Source: Protopterus annectens
Taxonomy: Eukaryota > Chordata > Ceratodontiformes > Protopteridae
Direction: 5' to 3'
Length of the DNA stretch: 64,000 bases
NCBI RefSeq assembly: GCF_019279795.1
Contig: NC_056748.1
Location: 695,080,683 to 695,144,682 of the forward strand
Shown here: one piece after another, positions 20,290 to 31,999 of the stretch
How the letters are laid out: every line of letters starts with the position of its first letter
Position numbering within the stretch: the stretch's first letter is position 1
Notes under the pieces: generated by a model
Database searches by the model: none
Told to the model about the DNA's origin: nothing
What the model saw: the letters and a program-made list of their open reading frames with translations, nothing else
Program-made: the position numbers and the translations under genes

Positions 20290-21870
20290 TAAGCATCCGA
20301 GCTATTCAGCCTGTTCCAGAAGAAGAATGGGGGCAAGGTTTCTACTCAAGACTTTTTTTTGGTACTCAAAAAAGACAATTCCTGATGTCCTATCCTGGAT
20401 CTGTCTATCCTAAACACATTTCAGGTAATCCCAAAATTCAAGATGCTAACTCTTCATCAGCTGCTTCCCATGATGGGCAAAGATGCCTGGTTGGCAACAC
20501 TGGATTTAAAGGAAGCCTACCTACACATCCCAATAATGGAATCTTGCAGAAGATACCTACGCTTCAGAGCAGGCTACATGCACTGTCAGTTCTCTGCACT
20601 GCCCTTTGGCTTATCTACTGTGCCCAGGGTATTCACAAAGTGCCTATCTCCAGTCATTGCACTTTGGAGGCAAAGAAATATTCAAATATACCCATACCTG
20701 GATGATTGTCTAATTCAGGCAGAAAGCCAGGACATACTATTAAATCATCTGACATTTGCAAAGAAATTGCTAACTTCTCTGTGATACATCATAAACAAAA
20801 AGAAATCACATCTGTTACCCTGCCAACAAATTGTATTCCTGGGAGCAAGCTTGAATACAACTTCCCAGATAGCCTACCTCACGCCAGAAAAAAAAGTTCA
20901 TTTGACAGCCTATTTCAAACTACTGGCCACAAAGACCCAGCTATGTGCAAGGAAAATTCTGCAAGCCCTGAGGTTCATGGCCTCCTGCATTCTACTAATT
21001 CCATATGCAAGACTGCATATGAGGAAACTACAATGGTATCTAAAAAACCTATGGTGTCAACATTCTCAGGATCTAGAGTCAATGATTACTATAATACCTT
21101 GTCTACAGATAGAGTTCCTTTGGTGGGCAGAGGCCTGCCACCAGAACAAGGGACTGCCATTCACTCTACCCCCTGCCGCCCAAACCCTAATAACAGAAGC
21201 ATCAGACTATGCATAAGGGGCTCACTTGGCAAGTTAGTGCATTTAGGGCGAATGGAACCCAGGTCAAATGCACCTGCATATCAATAAAAAATGTTAGCTG
21301 TACAGTATGCTCTGACAGCCTTCAAGGACTTCATTCTTCCAGGACAGTTGTTGGTAAAGACGGACAACACCACTGTTATGTTGTACATAAACAAGCAGGG
21401 GGGAACCCACTCATACCCTTTCTGCGGACTAGCTATGGCTCTGTGGAACACAGCCATGAGCTACCAAGTGTACCTACAGGCTCAATTCCTGCCAGGAAAG
21501 CTAAACACATTGGCAGACCTAAGCAAAAATCTCATGGACCCCACATGAGTGGAAATTGGAACCAAAGATATTCAACATGTTGAGAAACAAATAGGGGAGC
21601 CCAGAGATAGACCTGTTTGCCTCCCCCTAGAACTACCAGTTGGACAACTTCTGCACAAGGACTCCCCACAAACAAGCTTGGAAAGTGGATGCCCTGTCCT
21701 TCACCTGGAAAAACCTATCAGTTTATGCCTTTCCCCCTCTGCCGCTTCTCTCCAAGGTACTACTAAAGATCAAACAGGACAAACCAAGGACAATACTGAT
21801 TGTACCAGACTGGACACACCAACACTGGTACCCCCTCTTGCGCAGTGTGTTACTGCTGGCACCATGGCAC
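20290..21870 (+). pseudogene. DIRS-4 reverse transcriptase-RNase H region
   Basis: Visible RT motifs are DAWLATLDLKEAYLHIPI, LPFGLSTVPRVFTKCLSPV and IYPYLDDCLIQ (20443-20784). The YLDD box is the catalytic palm motif. RNase H sequence follows (VKTDNTTVMLYINKQGG near 21350), then the tether KQAWKVDALSFTWKNLSVYA (about 21670). It is a fossil with several breaks. Confidence 0.85.
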
Positions 21871-22015
21871 CTGCCTCGGATCTCTGCTGTCTCAGCAGGG
21901 GGGGGGTCAGATTTTGCACCCACAGATTCAAACCCTGAACTTGGCAGCCTGGGCCAAAAACTTGAGACCACCCAGGAGAGCGCCTACTCCAGCCTGGAAC
22001 CTTAACTTTGTATTG

Positions 22016-22530
22016 GCTGCAGAACCAAGCGTTCAAGACAACGAAACGTACCAAAGTATCAGCAAAGCTTCAAATGCCAACCATACGCTGTATACTCACA
22101 ACCAAAAGTCCAACAATAAATGAGGCCACGTGTATGAAGTAATAAAATAGATTTAATCCTTAAAACAAGTTAAGCGCTTTCACCCACGGTCCGTGGGCTT
22201 CATCAGAACTAACAAATAAATGTTCAACAACGTTTAAATATATTGGTTTGGCGCCAATTTTACTTCAGCTTCTTAAAGCTATAATACATCATTTCCTTAT
22301 TTTAACTGATCTAAAAACTTCCTTAAATGAAGATTCATTCCTCTAATCAGCGTCAAACAAATTACCATAAAATCTATAAAAATATACAAATATTAAAACA
22401 TGTATACAATAATGCACTAATAAACAATATCTCACTTTCTTAAATCTAATATTGGTTTTACGGAAGTGTATTCGTTTAAAGCTGGTGGTGATGTGGCGTC
22501 TGTTAACTGCCACCACAGTGCCCTGTATGC
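22016..22530 (-). mobile_element. Inserted fragment resembling a Penelope-like element terminal region
   Basis: The DIRS-4 recombinase sequence is interrupted exactly here. The insert is AT-rich and carries a hammerhead-ribozyme-like motif on the minus strand (22174-22254). It has no long open frame. Terminal regions of Penelope-like elements are known to contain minimal hammerheads, so that assignment is the most likely; a hammerhead-bearing short retroelement is the alternative. Boundaries are set from the interruption of the recombinase alignment. Confidence 0.55.
22174..22254 (-). ncRNA. Hammerhead-ribozyme-like motif
   Basis: On the minus strand the core CTGATGA (inverse at 22200-22206) is followed by stem II GCCCAC-loop-GTGGGT and GAAA (inverse at 22178-22181). 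Flanking GCGC/GCGC (22174-22177 and 22251-22254) can form stem III. The stretch next to the cleavage site (AACCAATA) pairs with TATTTGTTAGTT as stem I with about one mismatch. The nucleotide expected to be U before the cleavage site appears to be C, so this copy may be inactive. Confidence 0.55.
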
Positions 22531-23240
22531 CAAGCTCACTCTACCTCCCTTCGAGCCAGCTGCAAGTGCAGAGTTGAAATTCCTTTCTTGGAAAACAGCC
22601 TTCCTTCTAGGCATCACTTCAGCAAAAAGGGTGTCTGAATTACAGGCCCTTATGGCTGTGGAGCCTTTCATCATCTTTCATGCCGACAGGGTGTCCCTCA
22701 GGACCAATCCCTCCTTCATGCCCAAGGTGGTATCCAGTGTGGCCCTTAAAAAGGTCCATTCATTTGCCAACCTTCTTTTCTAATCCACAGAACAAAGAGG
22801 AACGAATACTGCACTCGCACAGACAACTTAGATTTTACTTGGACAGGACTAAACCTCTCAAGAAATCTGAACAGCTGCTGGTTGCATTTGCTACAGGGTC
22901 AGAGGGGAAAGTTATTTCAAAGCAAACTATTTCTAAGTGGATAGGCCATTGCATTCTTTTCTGCTATAAGCACCATGGAAAACCTACCCCACAAGGGGAT
23001 AAGGCCACATTCAACCAGGGCTGCATCTACTTCTACAGCCTTTCTCAGAGGTGTCCCTACCAGGGACATCCTAGAAGCTGCTACCTGGAGTTCTGTACAT
23101 ACCTTCACCAAGCATTACCACTTGCCAATTTTTTCTAAATCCAGAGCTGGCTTTGTCACTGCAGTCTTGCTGGGCCTTATAGCTGGTACTAATGCTATCC
23201 AATTACCTCCTCCCATCCTTAGCTTTGAGAATCTACCCAT

Positions 23241-23335
23241 GTGTGATGACTGCAACAGTGAAACACGTAGAACATAGTGCAGTTGTGTACACTTACCATA
23301 AATGTAGATGTTTGAGTGTATTCACTGTTGCAGTC
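23241..23335 (+). repeat. DIRS-4 internal complementary region (ICR)
   Basis: The first half (ATGACTGCAACAGTGAAAC then ACGTAGAACAT) is the inverse of the left outer end. The second half (CAGTTGTGTACACTTACC then ATAAATGTAGATG) is the inverse of the right outer end. This joint complementarity is the DIRS hallmark. Confidence 0.9.
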
Positions 23336-23502
23336 CTGGTTACCCTCCCTCCAGCCCCCTGACTTCTATTGTCTGTACCTTTATTCTTGTTTACTATGCT
23401 TAAAGCTTTCTGCTGTATTTGCTTTTTGTTGGAGGTGCAACTTTGTATATAATTGCTTCCCATTATGGGGGCACCTGACATCTGGGCAAGAATAACTGAT
23501 AA

Positions 23503-23666
23503 AATGGCGTCGGCTGCATGCTTTATACCCCTGACTACCTGACGTCATGGACTTTGATAATTAGGTCGACTGAGGGCTACTGCAAGCAGATAACCCAAAT
23601 GTGATGACTGCAACAGTGAAAACACTCCTAACATCTACATTTATGGTAAGTGTATACAACTGTACT
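23503..23666 (+). repeat. DIRS-4 right inverted terminal repeat
   Basis: It runs from AATGGCGTCGGCTGCATGC to ACAACTGTACT and is the inverse of 17986-18152 plus a right-specific extension. It includes the TTATGGTAAGTG motif shared by the DIRS right ends. Confidence 0.9.
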
Positions 23667-23883
23667 TTCCTTATAAAATGTTTGCATATCTGGTAAACCA
23701 CTGAAAATTGCAGTCAGTCAATGTCAAACATTACAGTTTTATACTCATTGTTGATTTTATTATAGAAAGTAGATGTTGATACTGAACTGTTGTTGGGTTA
23801 CCATTTGTCCCTCTGTGCAGGACAGTCCCTATTTGGGTAGTTGTGTCCTGTGAAAATGCCTTGAGATTTTTAGGACAAAAAAT

Positions 23884-23892
23884 ATTTCCTAA
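23884..23892. repeat. Left target-site duplication of the L1-like element
   Basis: ATTTCCTAA here is repeated at 54782-54790, just after the L1 tail. It is followed immediately by the L1 5' end. Confidence 0.75.
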
Positions 23893-24039
23893 GTTGACTT
23901 CTAAGATGGCTGCACACTAACAGCTAAATTTCAACTCTCCCAGTGTGAAAATGAAAATTCAGAAAACACAGCCAGTGAATTTGTCTTTTTGGGTAAATTT
24001 CAGTTACTGACTAACTGCCTGGATGATAGCAAAGAAGAA

Positions 24040-25250
24040 ATTTAGAGAACCTGAAAGAAAATCAATCACAAATGGTAAGGAGAAAAACACTGTCTGGGAA
24101 GAGTCCTGCAAAAAAAGCAGTTTAAGCTCCAGTTTTGGTGCAAGACATTACTTCCAGTAATCTGGAGGAAAACATATGTCAACTGTTTTTAGAGCTGATT
24201 AAAACAGATGAAGCACTGAAGTATATAAACTCAGATAAGCTGGAAAAAAAATAGAAGAAGCTTTAAACAGCTCTTCAGATGAACTGATAAGACTGCAAAA
24301 AATGGAGGATGAAATGAAGAAAAGGCTGGCTGAGTATGAGACTCCTCAAAAAATGTTTAAAAAAATGATAAAACACAGATCCATATAGAGGACAAAGCAT
24401 AATGTAAAACCTTACATTTTCTTCTGTACCAGAGAAAATGGGAGAAACATACTGTATTAAATTCATGAAAGCACAAATAAGCAATTGGATTGGTATTCTG
24501 GAGCAGGAGTTACTAATTGAAAAGGGCACATCGTGTGTATGCTCCAAACCTATCCATGAGAAAGCACCTAAGACCTCTAACAGTAAAGATGCAATCCTAC
24601 TAGCAGAAAAAGGGTGGTTCTGACAAAACTGTGGCAGGAGGACAAAGTAATAAAAGTTGGAAAATGTACAGTGTTTGTAAAAAATGATCACTAACAGAGG
24701 CAGAGGAAGGGTAAATTTATTCCAGCAATCAGGGAATGTCTGTCAAAAGGCATATGTGAGATTCAAGCCACTGTATTTAGCTATTTTCAGAATATTTTTT
24801 TCCTGGAGGATCAAAGTCATGTTTGATGCAGAACATGCTAAGGAGGAAATACAAAAGTTTGTCCAACAAAAAGTAAGCTATCAAACAGAAGAGGACTCTG
24901 TTTCTTAATTCTAATAGAACTCAGACTTTGCCAGTGAATCATTTTCCAGCGTTCCAAAGAAGCATTCTTGACAGACAGCGAAAAGCAAAGGAGTTTACTA
25001 CAAGAACCAGGAGCACACTGGAAGTGAACCAGAGGCTGCAGTTGGGAAATGGAAATAAACAGGAAGAAAACCAGCAACTCCGTAATTAATGAATAAATAA
25101 GGGATTGCAAAGCATCAATCACATTTATGAAATATGGCTGAACAAGAAAACCTGGAAATATTGGTCTTTTTTTTGACTTTCTTAAACTTGTAGAGGACAC
25201 CAAAGCATATGGCCTACTTTATCCATTAATGTTTGGTAGAGCATTAAGGA
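24040..25250 (+). pseudogene. L1-like ORF1 remains
   Basis: A lysine/glutamate-rich, coiled-coil-like stretch lies near 24200-24360 (IRLQKMEDEMKKRLAEYE). It is followed by KAQISNWIGILEQELLIEK (24438-24620) and then VRFKPLYLAIFRIFFSWRIK and DAEHAKEEIQKFVQQ (24760-24870). This order matches the coiled coil, RRM and C-terminal domain of L1 ORF1, the RNA-binding chaperone. Stops and frameshifts separate the parts. Confidence 0.6.
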
Positions 25251-25639
25251 GAAGAGAACAGGAACGAAGGTGATAATTGTAATTAAAACAATGTTGTCTT
25301 TAGAACGTGACATATATTGCGTGTTATATAGAAAAGAATTTCCAGTTATGTTTGCGTGTTATAGAATTGCTGAAGTATACAGGAGCCATTTTTCCTTTTT
25401 GTTTTGGTTTAAGAAATGTAGGCACTGCAATATAAAAAAACGAGAAGGAAGTCTGGATTTGAAATACAAGGCTGCAATCTTGCATTGTTGAGGTGAAATA
25501 ATAGTTGTAAATACAGATCATGATCCAAGTAAAATGACATGCTTTTTTCTTACTTTTGCATAGGGGAATGACTGGATTGAAGCCACACTGGCCTGATCTA
25601 ACACGTTTTAAATGAAATCAAGTAAATAAAAGAGCATTA

Positions 25640-27864
25640 AATGTAATGACAAGTTTTCATTTAGCAAATGAATGTTCACAGTGCGACATGATATTCTTGT
25701 GGCTGAATGTAACTGTGTATCAGGTTTTCATGTTTCTATTGAGACAAGCTTATAAGGCGGCAATAAAGGCAGAATACTTTTTTTTTTCTTTCATTGGCTA
25801 AAAGATAATGTTTTCTGAAAGCGTTCAAGTTGTCTAAATTTGGGAGAGGAATAAAGATAAAATGAAAACAAACTGCACTTAGTGTAAGTAGAAGCACAGG
25901 CTGTACCATGCGTCGTAGCATGGATAACCTTAATTATAGATCAGTTAGTCTGAGTATAGCTGTCAATCTGGGACAATTGTTCCTATTAGGATGGTTAAAC
26001 TTCATTATTTGAAGATGTACACAGTTTTGTGCATTTGTATAAAGTTCATAGGTTATAAGGGTGTGAGTTATTTTTTGAGGGCTTTCATTAAATCAAAAAA
26101 GTGTTGTAAGATGTGACACAGGTTGAAATGGATATGAAAAGAAACCACTGTATGAAAGATCAACCTGTCAAACATTACTGTATACATGCAACACAAAAGC
26201 TGAAACTAGACATTAAAAAAGCTGTTGTACATAGGTGGGAATAACATCTTATAATGGTAACACTTTCCATATTATCTTTGCACATGAATGGTTTCACAGG
26301 TATATACAAAAAGAGTAATGAGCTATATTAAGAAATGAAGAGCGGAAATAGCTATGTTACAATAGACACATTAGGAAAGAACTGGAGGAGGGTTACACTA
26401 GCATGTATGCATATTCCACCTAAATACTGCTGCTGTGGAGCTTAAGAAAATGTTGGTAGAAATAATCGGCTTTCAGCAGGGATTATTTATATTCCCTGTT
26501 GAAAGGTGATTATTTCTATCAGAATTTTCTTAAGCTCAGTTGTAGGACTGGAATTTGATTTGTAACAGTGAGGCTGTATCTTGGGGCCTAGAATGGAAAT
26601 TATAACAAAACAGGGTAGATTTTTGAAGACATTTCTGAAAACATTTGGTACAGAAGATGTGAATTTAGTAGTAGGAGTCTGAAAGAATGTACATACTATT
26701 CCCCCAAAGTAAACTGAGCTAGGCTAGACAAACTATATTTCACAGGAACATGTGCATTTCGCTGAAAGTTTTGATACACATTCAATAACTATTTCATATC
26801 ACGTGCCAATAATAACTAAAATAAAAATGCAAGGTAATGAAATAAAAATGAGACACTGGTTCTTCCCTACCTGTCAAACAGAGGTTTTTAAAGAATGGGT
26901 AAGTTAATTATTCAGGAGTTATTAGGGTAAATTGCTATATTTTCTGATGAAATTTCTAAGAAGTGAGATAAAATAAAAGTGGGGTTTAAAAACAGTGTAG
27001 AAATAAAAGAAAAAATATATGGTTAAGTAACAAATTATTTACAGGAATTGACAAAGGTTAAACTATTGAAGAATAGGGGAATCTCACAGAACAAGAAGAG
27101 GTGCATCTGCAGAGTGCTAAACAGAAAATAAGGAACTACCTGGATAATATAATATGCATGAGTTCAGAAAGATTACTGTTAATCAACTATTATTTTTTTT
27201 TGGGGGGGGGGGGGTAATAACTCCAGAGCACAAAAGCTTTTAGCACAGTGGTTCAGGCAGTAGAAAGTAGAAATGGTTGTTGCCAAGCTTAGAGCGCATA
27301 TAACAAGGAAAATAACCAGAGATCCTGTAGAGGTATTAGAAATATTTTGGACATTTATGAAAATCTGTATAAAGCAAAGAAATGTGGAAATCAAGAAAAA
27401 GTACAAATGGAAATATTTATGAAAGAAATAAATATGCCAAGGTTAGAAATAGATCAGGCAGAATTATTAACAGTTTGAATAAGAAGAGGTGAGATAAAAA
27501 TAGTGATGTATAAACCAGTCTACAGAAAATTCTACAGGAACAGATGGTATTCCTGTGGAAGTTTGGAAGCTAGGAGGGAAGGTTTTGTTTAACATTATTT
27601 TAAAAGGAGGAGCACCAACATCCTGGAAGAAAGGTGTGGTGGCTATTAATACTTAAAGATGGTAAAGACATATCAGAGCCAGCTTTATATAGGCCAATTT
27701 TGATTCTAAACCATAATTATAAAGTGTTTAGGTCTATAATGACTAAAAGAATGGCAAAGGAGTTGCCAGAATTGATAGATATGGATCAATGTAGTTTTGT
27801 GAAGGGGAGGCAAACATTTGAAAACAGTAATAGAACAATGATGATCCATAGAGTTATGGTCAGC
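25640..27864 (+). pseudogene. L1-like ORF2, endonuclease end to early RT
   Basis: Near 26790-26890 SYHVPIITKIKMQGNEIKM followed by RHWFFPT resembles the SDH-to-WRLN part at the end of L1 endonucleases. At 27540-27870 GIPVEVWKL, TSWKKGVVA and LIDMDQCSFVKGRQTFEN match the early RT of L1 (compare FVKGRQ). The endonuclease N-terminus is not clear. Many stops interrupt the frame, and a hairpin (26438-26537) lies inside it. The L2 fragment follows at 27865. Confidence 0.6.
26438..26537. repeat. 100-bp hairpin with about 46-bp arms
   Basis: The left arm begins GAGCTTAAGAAAAT and includes TAGAAATAATC. The inverse right arm ends ATTTTCTTAAGCTC. The two arms differ at only a few positions and the loop is very short. 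It lies inside the decayed L1 copy. It may be a foldback MITE; no target duplication is certain. Confidence 0.85.
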
Positions 27865-28912
27865 TACCCAGACCACCTTTAATACAATAGAAAACTGGCT
27901 TTCTGAACATCGGCTGATCCTAAATCCTAAAAAAACTAAAATGCTGTTATTTTCACCAACACATAGGTCTACCGCTTTCACCTTGACCATAAAATCAAAT
28001 GATGGCACAATAATCTCCCCTGACCCATCTACAAAACTATTAGGTGTCATCATAGACCATAATCTAAAATTTGACCTACATGTTAACCAAACTATCAAAA
28101 CCATCAATAAAAAACTAGGGTCACTTTACAGAATAAAAGCCTTCCTAACCCCTCCAGCTAAAATTGCCATAGCTCGCTCTCACCTTGTTTCAACCCTTCT
28201 GTATGCATCCCCTCTATTCTCAAATTTAAACAAGACTGTCCTTAAACTCTCAATTTGCTACAACCACATTGCCAGGTTTGCCACTGGGCTGCCTTTTATG
28301 ACACATCATTGCATCAATCTAAATCAGCTTGGGTGGCTTGAACTACCCAGCCTAATCCAGTATAACCAACTGATTATGGCCTATAAAATCATCTATAATC
28401 CGGACAATACTTCTGCACTTAAAAATATTATCATCCCCTAGAACAATCCTAGACCGCTTCGATCCTCTAACAAACTACTAATTCAAACTAGCAAAATGAA
28501 TAACACAGCCGGTGATTCTCTCTTTGCAAACTCTGTAAGTAGATCCTGGAACTCTCTTCCAGCTGATATTACCTTACTTTCCATCTTAGGTCAATTTAAA
28601 ACTAGACTCAAACAATATTTGTCACTTAACTGGCTATGTCAATGTATCAAGCCTGGCTAACTCTCTCTAGAATGTGTATAAAACCAGTTTACTGTGTAAT
28701 TTAATTTAATCCTGACTTGTGCGCAGGATTAACTGTAACCTGTGGAACTAATTTGCTTACTTATGTAATCTCTGTAAATAGTCTGTTTGTAATATGTAAT
28801 GCTGTATCTGCTTACCCTTGGAGCTTTTCTCCCCGGGCGTCTGCTGAAAATGGACATGCATCCAGTCGGACTATCCCGGTCAACAAATGTAAAATAAAAA
28901 TAAAAAATAAAT
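27865..28912 (+). mobile_element. L2-like LINE, 5'-truncated, ORF2 C-terminal part and 3' end
   Basis: The plus strand encodes ENWLSEHRLILNPKKTKML, LLGVIIDHNLKFDLHVNQ, HLVSTLLYASPLFSNLNK and INLQLGWLELP-like sequence (open 27941-28441). This is the RT thumb and C-terminal domain of the L2/CR1 lineage. The 3' end has GGAGCTTTTCTCCCC and an (AATAAA)-like tail. L1 sequence flanks both sides (FVKGRQ before, LVGLAGEKAF after), so it inserted into the L1 copy. Confidence 0.85.
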
Positions 28913-29029
28913 GAGCAAAAATGTCACTGTTCTTGGTGGGTCTTGCTGGAGAGAAAGCATTCATTGGAGTTAGCTGAAATGTTATGAATAGGGACATGGA
29001 AGCATTTGCATTTCCTGACACAATAATAA
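28913..29029 (+). mobile_element. L1-like segment between the L2 fragment and DIRS-5
   Basis: It encodes LFLVGLAGEKAFIGVS and MEAFAFPDTI, matching the L1 RT block usually written LDAEKAFDRV and FGFP. The next residues of the same block appear at 46522 beyond DIRS-5. Confidence 0.7.
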
Positions 29030-29170
29030 AAAGTTACTTATTTACCATAATGTTCCATTGGTGTTGTCCATTTTCATTCTAACTTCATCTGATTATGTTA
29101 ATTTTCATTCTATCCTCAACTGATGGGACAGAGTCCCCAGCTACTTTTAACCCCAGGTGGACTCTAAGGA
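29030..29170 (-). repeat. DIRS-5 right terminal repeat
   Basis: TTACCATAATGTTCCATTGG (29042-29061) is the inverse of the right-end motif of DIRS-7. TTTTCATTCTATCCTCA nearby is shared with the DIRS-5 left end. Confidence 0.75.
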
Positions 29171-30125
29171 AGGATATGCCTAAGCACAGTTATAACAAAT
29201 TATGCTCTAGCTCTGGAGACCAGATCCAGTTTGTAATGAGTAATAAAAGTATGGGAGTAGCACAAGTTGCTTCTGCACATATGTCATCAATGGACAGTCT
29301 TGATAGGAAGAACGAAGAAGTTGCCATGAATCTAGATGAATGAGCTTGTAAAGGATGTGGTAAGGTAATATCCAATTTGTTATAGACTGTATACAGTCAT
29401 CAGTTTTAGCCATCTAGCTAAAGTTACTTTGTCAACTGGTTTTCCCATTTTCAATTCTGCAAAGAAAACAAAAAATTGCTCTGTTTTTAGTCTTTTTTTT
29501 TTTTTCTATGAAGGTAAAACTGTAATTGTCTGCAAATATAAAATAAATGTAGCATGCATTCACCCGTTTGCAAAATTAGGCAAATTAATGGATTGATTGA
29601 TATTAGTCTGACACCATCTTGAAAAGAAAGGAGGCATTTGTTTATAATGTCACTCTATCCTTGTGAAAGATCAAGTATGGAGGTTTTAAAGACAATGCTT
29701 GAATCTCTGAAATTCATCTAGCAGAGGTAATGGTTACTAGAAAAACAGTTTTCCAAGCAAGATATTTAAGGCATCATTTAGCTGTTGGTTCAAATGGGGA
29801 ATGTATTAGTGCCTGCAGTATCAGACTGAGATCCCATGGAGGAGTAGGATCCTTAAATGGAGGTCTGAAAAGGAGAGTGCCTTGCAAGAAAGCTCTACAC
29901 AACTTCAAATCCAATGTGAAAGTTTGATATTGCTGCTAATTGAACTTTAATGGTTGAAGAATCATCCCCCTCTTTAAAAAGTAGAGCTAAAAACTCAAGT
30001 ATGTTATGTACTGGAGCTGAAAAAGGTTCAGCATGATTTTGTTGCGCCCAGTAAACAACTCTTTTCCATTTACTTGAATAGAGTTTTTGTGTTGAAGGCT
30101 TATGGGAAGATAAAAATATGTCGGA
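29170..30125 (-). pseudogene. DIRS-5 tyrosine recombinase remains
   Basis: The minus strand encodes a KLYSSKWKR-type N-terminal start (near 30070-30110), ILEFLALLFKEG, and later PPWDLSLILQAL and ITSAR near the first catalytic arginine (29720-29850). It is a heavily decayed fossil. Confidence 0.75.
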
Positions 30126-30152
30126 CAGGGGAAGACAACATCGGTTGTCTGG

Positions 30153-31990
30153 CTATTGACAGAATTGGAGAAACCAGGCCATCAGCCTGAGGTTTGATAT
30201 GTTGGGATAGATCATATCGGCTGGGTGAGACAGGAGGTCTAGATTCAGATCAAGAATCCACGGTTGGTGAAGTAAGTGAGGCCAAAGGAAATTAAACCAA
30301 ATCTGTTGAGGCCAGTAAGGTGCAATGAGGATGACTTTGCTCTTCAACCAGACAGCTTTCTGCAGAAATTTTGGAATTAATGGGATTGGTTGGGTAGGCA
30401 TAAAGTAGACTGGAGGGCCCAATTGTGAAGAAAAGCACCCATCTGTGATTCCCCCTGTGGGGGGGGGGGGGTTAGGGCTAAGTAGCTGCTGTATTTGTTG
30501 TTTAGGGGAGAAGCAAAAAGATTGCAGCAAGGCTGGCCCCATCAACAAATAAATCATATTAGTCATGTTCTTGTTGATAGACCACTCGTGAGGTAGATGA
30601 ATGCACCTGCTCAGTTTGTCTGCTATCACACTGGAGTTTCCTGGAATGTGCATTGCTATGAGACAGTGGTTGAATGAGATCACCCATTGCTACACTCTGA
30701 ATGCTTCTTGACACAAGGGGTAAGATCTAGTCCCTCCTTGTTTGCTGATGTACCAAACTACTGACATATCCATTTGAACTGCAGTCAACCCCAAAGGGAG
30801 ACCATCCTGGAAGGTCTGCAAGACTAAAAGCACTGCTCTCCTCTCTACAACATTGAAATGCAAGTTGACCTCTTTGGGGGAGAAAGTGCCTTGGACTGTT
30901 TTCCCCAGAAAATGCCCCACCCCAGCTGGGAAGCATTTGTGGTCACTATGGCCTTGGGCTGAGGGGGGCAGAACAGACAGCTTTGTAAAACCTAATCTAA
31001 TTGAATCCATCAACTGAGATCTTTCTTGCATGTCTGAGTGTTCCACATTTGGGTTGACATGGATTGTTAAAAGTATTGACCATTGAGTTGCTAACATCCA
31101 CTGTAGAAGCCTCATAAAATCTGACTCAAGCTACTAGTGTTATTGCCACTATCATTGATCCCAAAGTTTGAAGGACCAAGCCGGCTGAAATCTTGGTATT
31201 GTGGATTATTTTTCTGACCTGCAGTCGTATAGTTTGTACTCTTGATGGAGACAGTGATGTTATCATTGACTTTGTGTTGAAAACTGCTTGTATGAATTCC
31301 AAATTTTGAGTTGATTCCAGTTGAGACTTGTCATAGCTTATGGTTATTCCCAGATGAGAACAAGTCAGGAGAAGCTGATTTCTTGCCCTTATCAATTGAT
31401 ACCTGGTCGGGGAGGTAATGAGCCAGTCACCTAGATATGGAAACACCTGGAATCTCTGCATTCACAAGTGAGCTGCTACTGCTGTCATGCATTTGGTGAA
31501 CACCCTGGGGACTGTGGCGAGACCAAAGGGCAGAACAGTGAACTGGTAGTGACTGGCTCCCAGCCGGAAACGTGGGCATCATCTGGCTCATCTGTTCATC
31601 CTTATGTGGTAGTACACATTCTAAAGGTCTGTTGAGCACAGCCAGTCATCCTTGCCCAGAAAAGGGAGAATGGACTGAACCATGACCATCCGAAACTTGG
31701 TATGTTCAACTGACTTGTTCAAGCTGCTGAGATACAAAGATGGTTTCCAGTCCCCGATTTTCTTTGGCACTAAAAAGAACAATGAGTAAGTTTTGGATTA
31801 TTTTTGGTGTGGTGAGTCCTCTTGTATGACTCTCTTTTTTTTTTTTTTTCCCCTAGCAGCTTTTATATTTGAATTGCTGCTTCTTCCCACTAACTGGGTG
31901 GAACATGGGGGATTTTTCTTGAGATTGGAGGCATAAGGGAAAGGATATTATATAACCTCTGGATATAATCTTCTGCACCTAAATATATCT
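30153..31990 (-). pseudogene. DIRS-5 reverse transcriptase-RNase H remains
   Basis: The minus strand reads FPYLGDWLITSPTRYQL (31126-31461, the palm box region), VQMDMSVVWYISKQGGTRSY (near 30740, RNase H), and AMHIPGNSSVIADKLSRCIH (30630). The order matches DIRS-7. It is a fossil with several breaks. Confidence 0.8.
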
Positions 31991-31999
31991 TTTGTCATG

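Larger units (their letters stand above)
21900..23170 (+). pseudogene. DIRS-4 tyrosine recombinase remains, split by an insertion
   Basis: Parts before 22016 (TPAWNLNFVL) and after 22530 (KLTLPPFEPAASAELKFLSW, TSAKRVSELQALMA, HRQLRFYLDRTKP) match the recombinase of DIRS-6. A foreign insertion lies between them. It is a fossil with further breaks. Confidence 0.8.
17986..23666 (+). mobile_element. DIRS-4: DIRS-like element with both terminal repeats
   Basis: The left terminal repeat (17986-18152) and the right one (23503-23666) are inverted copies of each other, and an internal complementary region lies at 23241-23335. Gag-like, RT-RNase H and recombinase parts lie between in that order. It is the same family as DIRS-6. 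Without the inserted fragment at 22016-22530 it is about 5.2 kb. It is structurally whole but coding-dead, with several breaks. It abuts the truncated end of a CR1 copy on the left. Confidence 0.9.
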
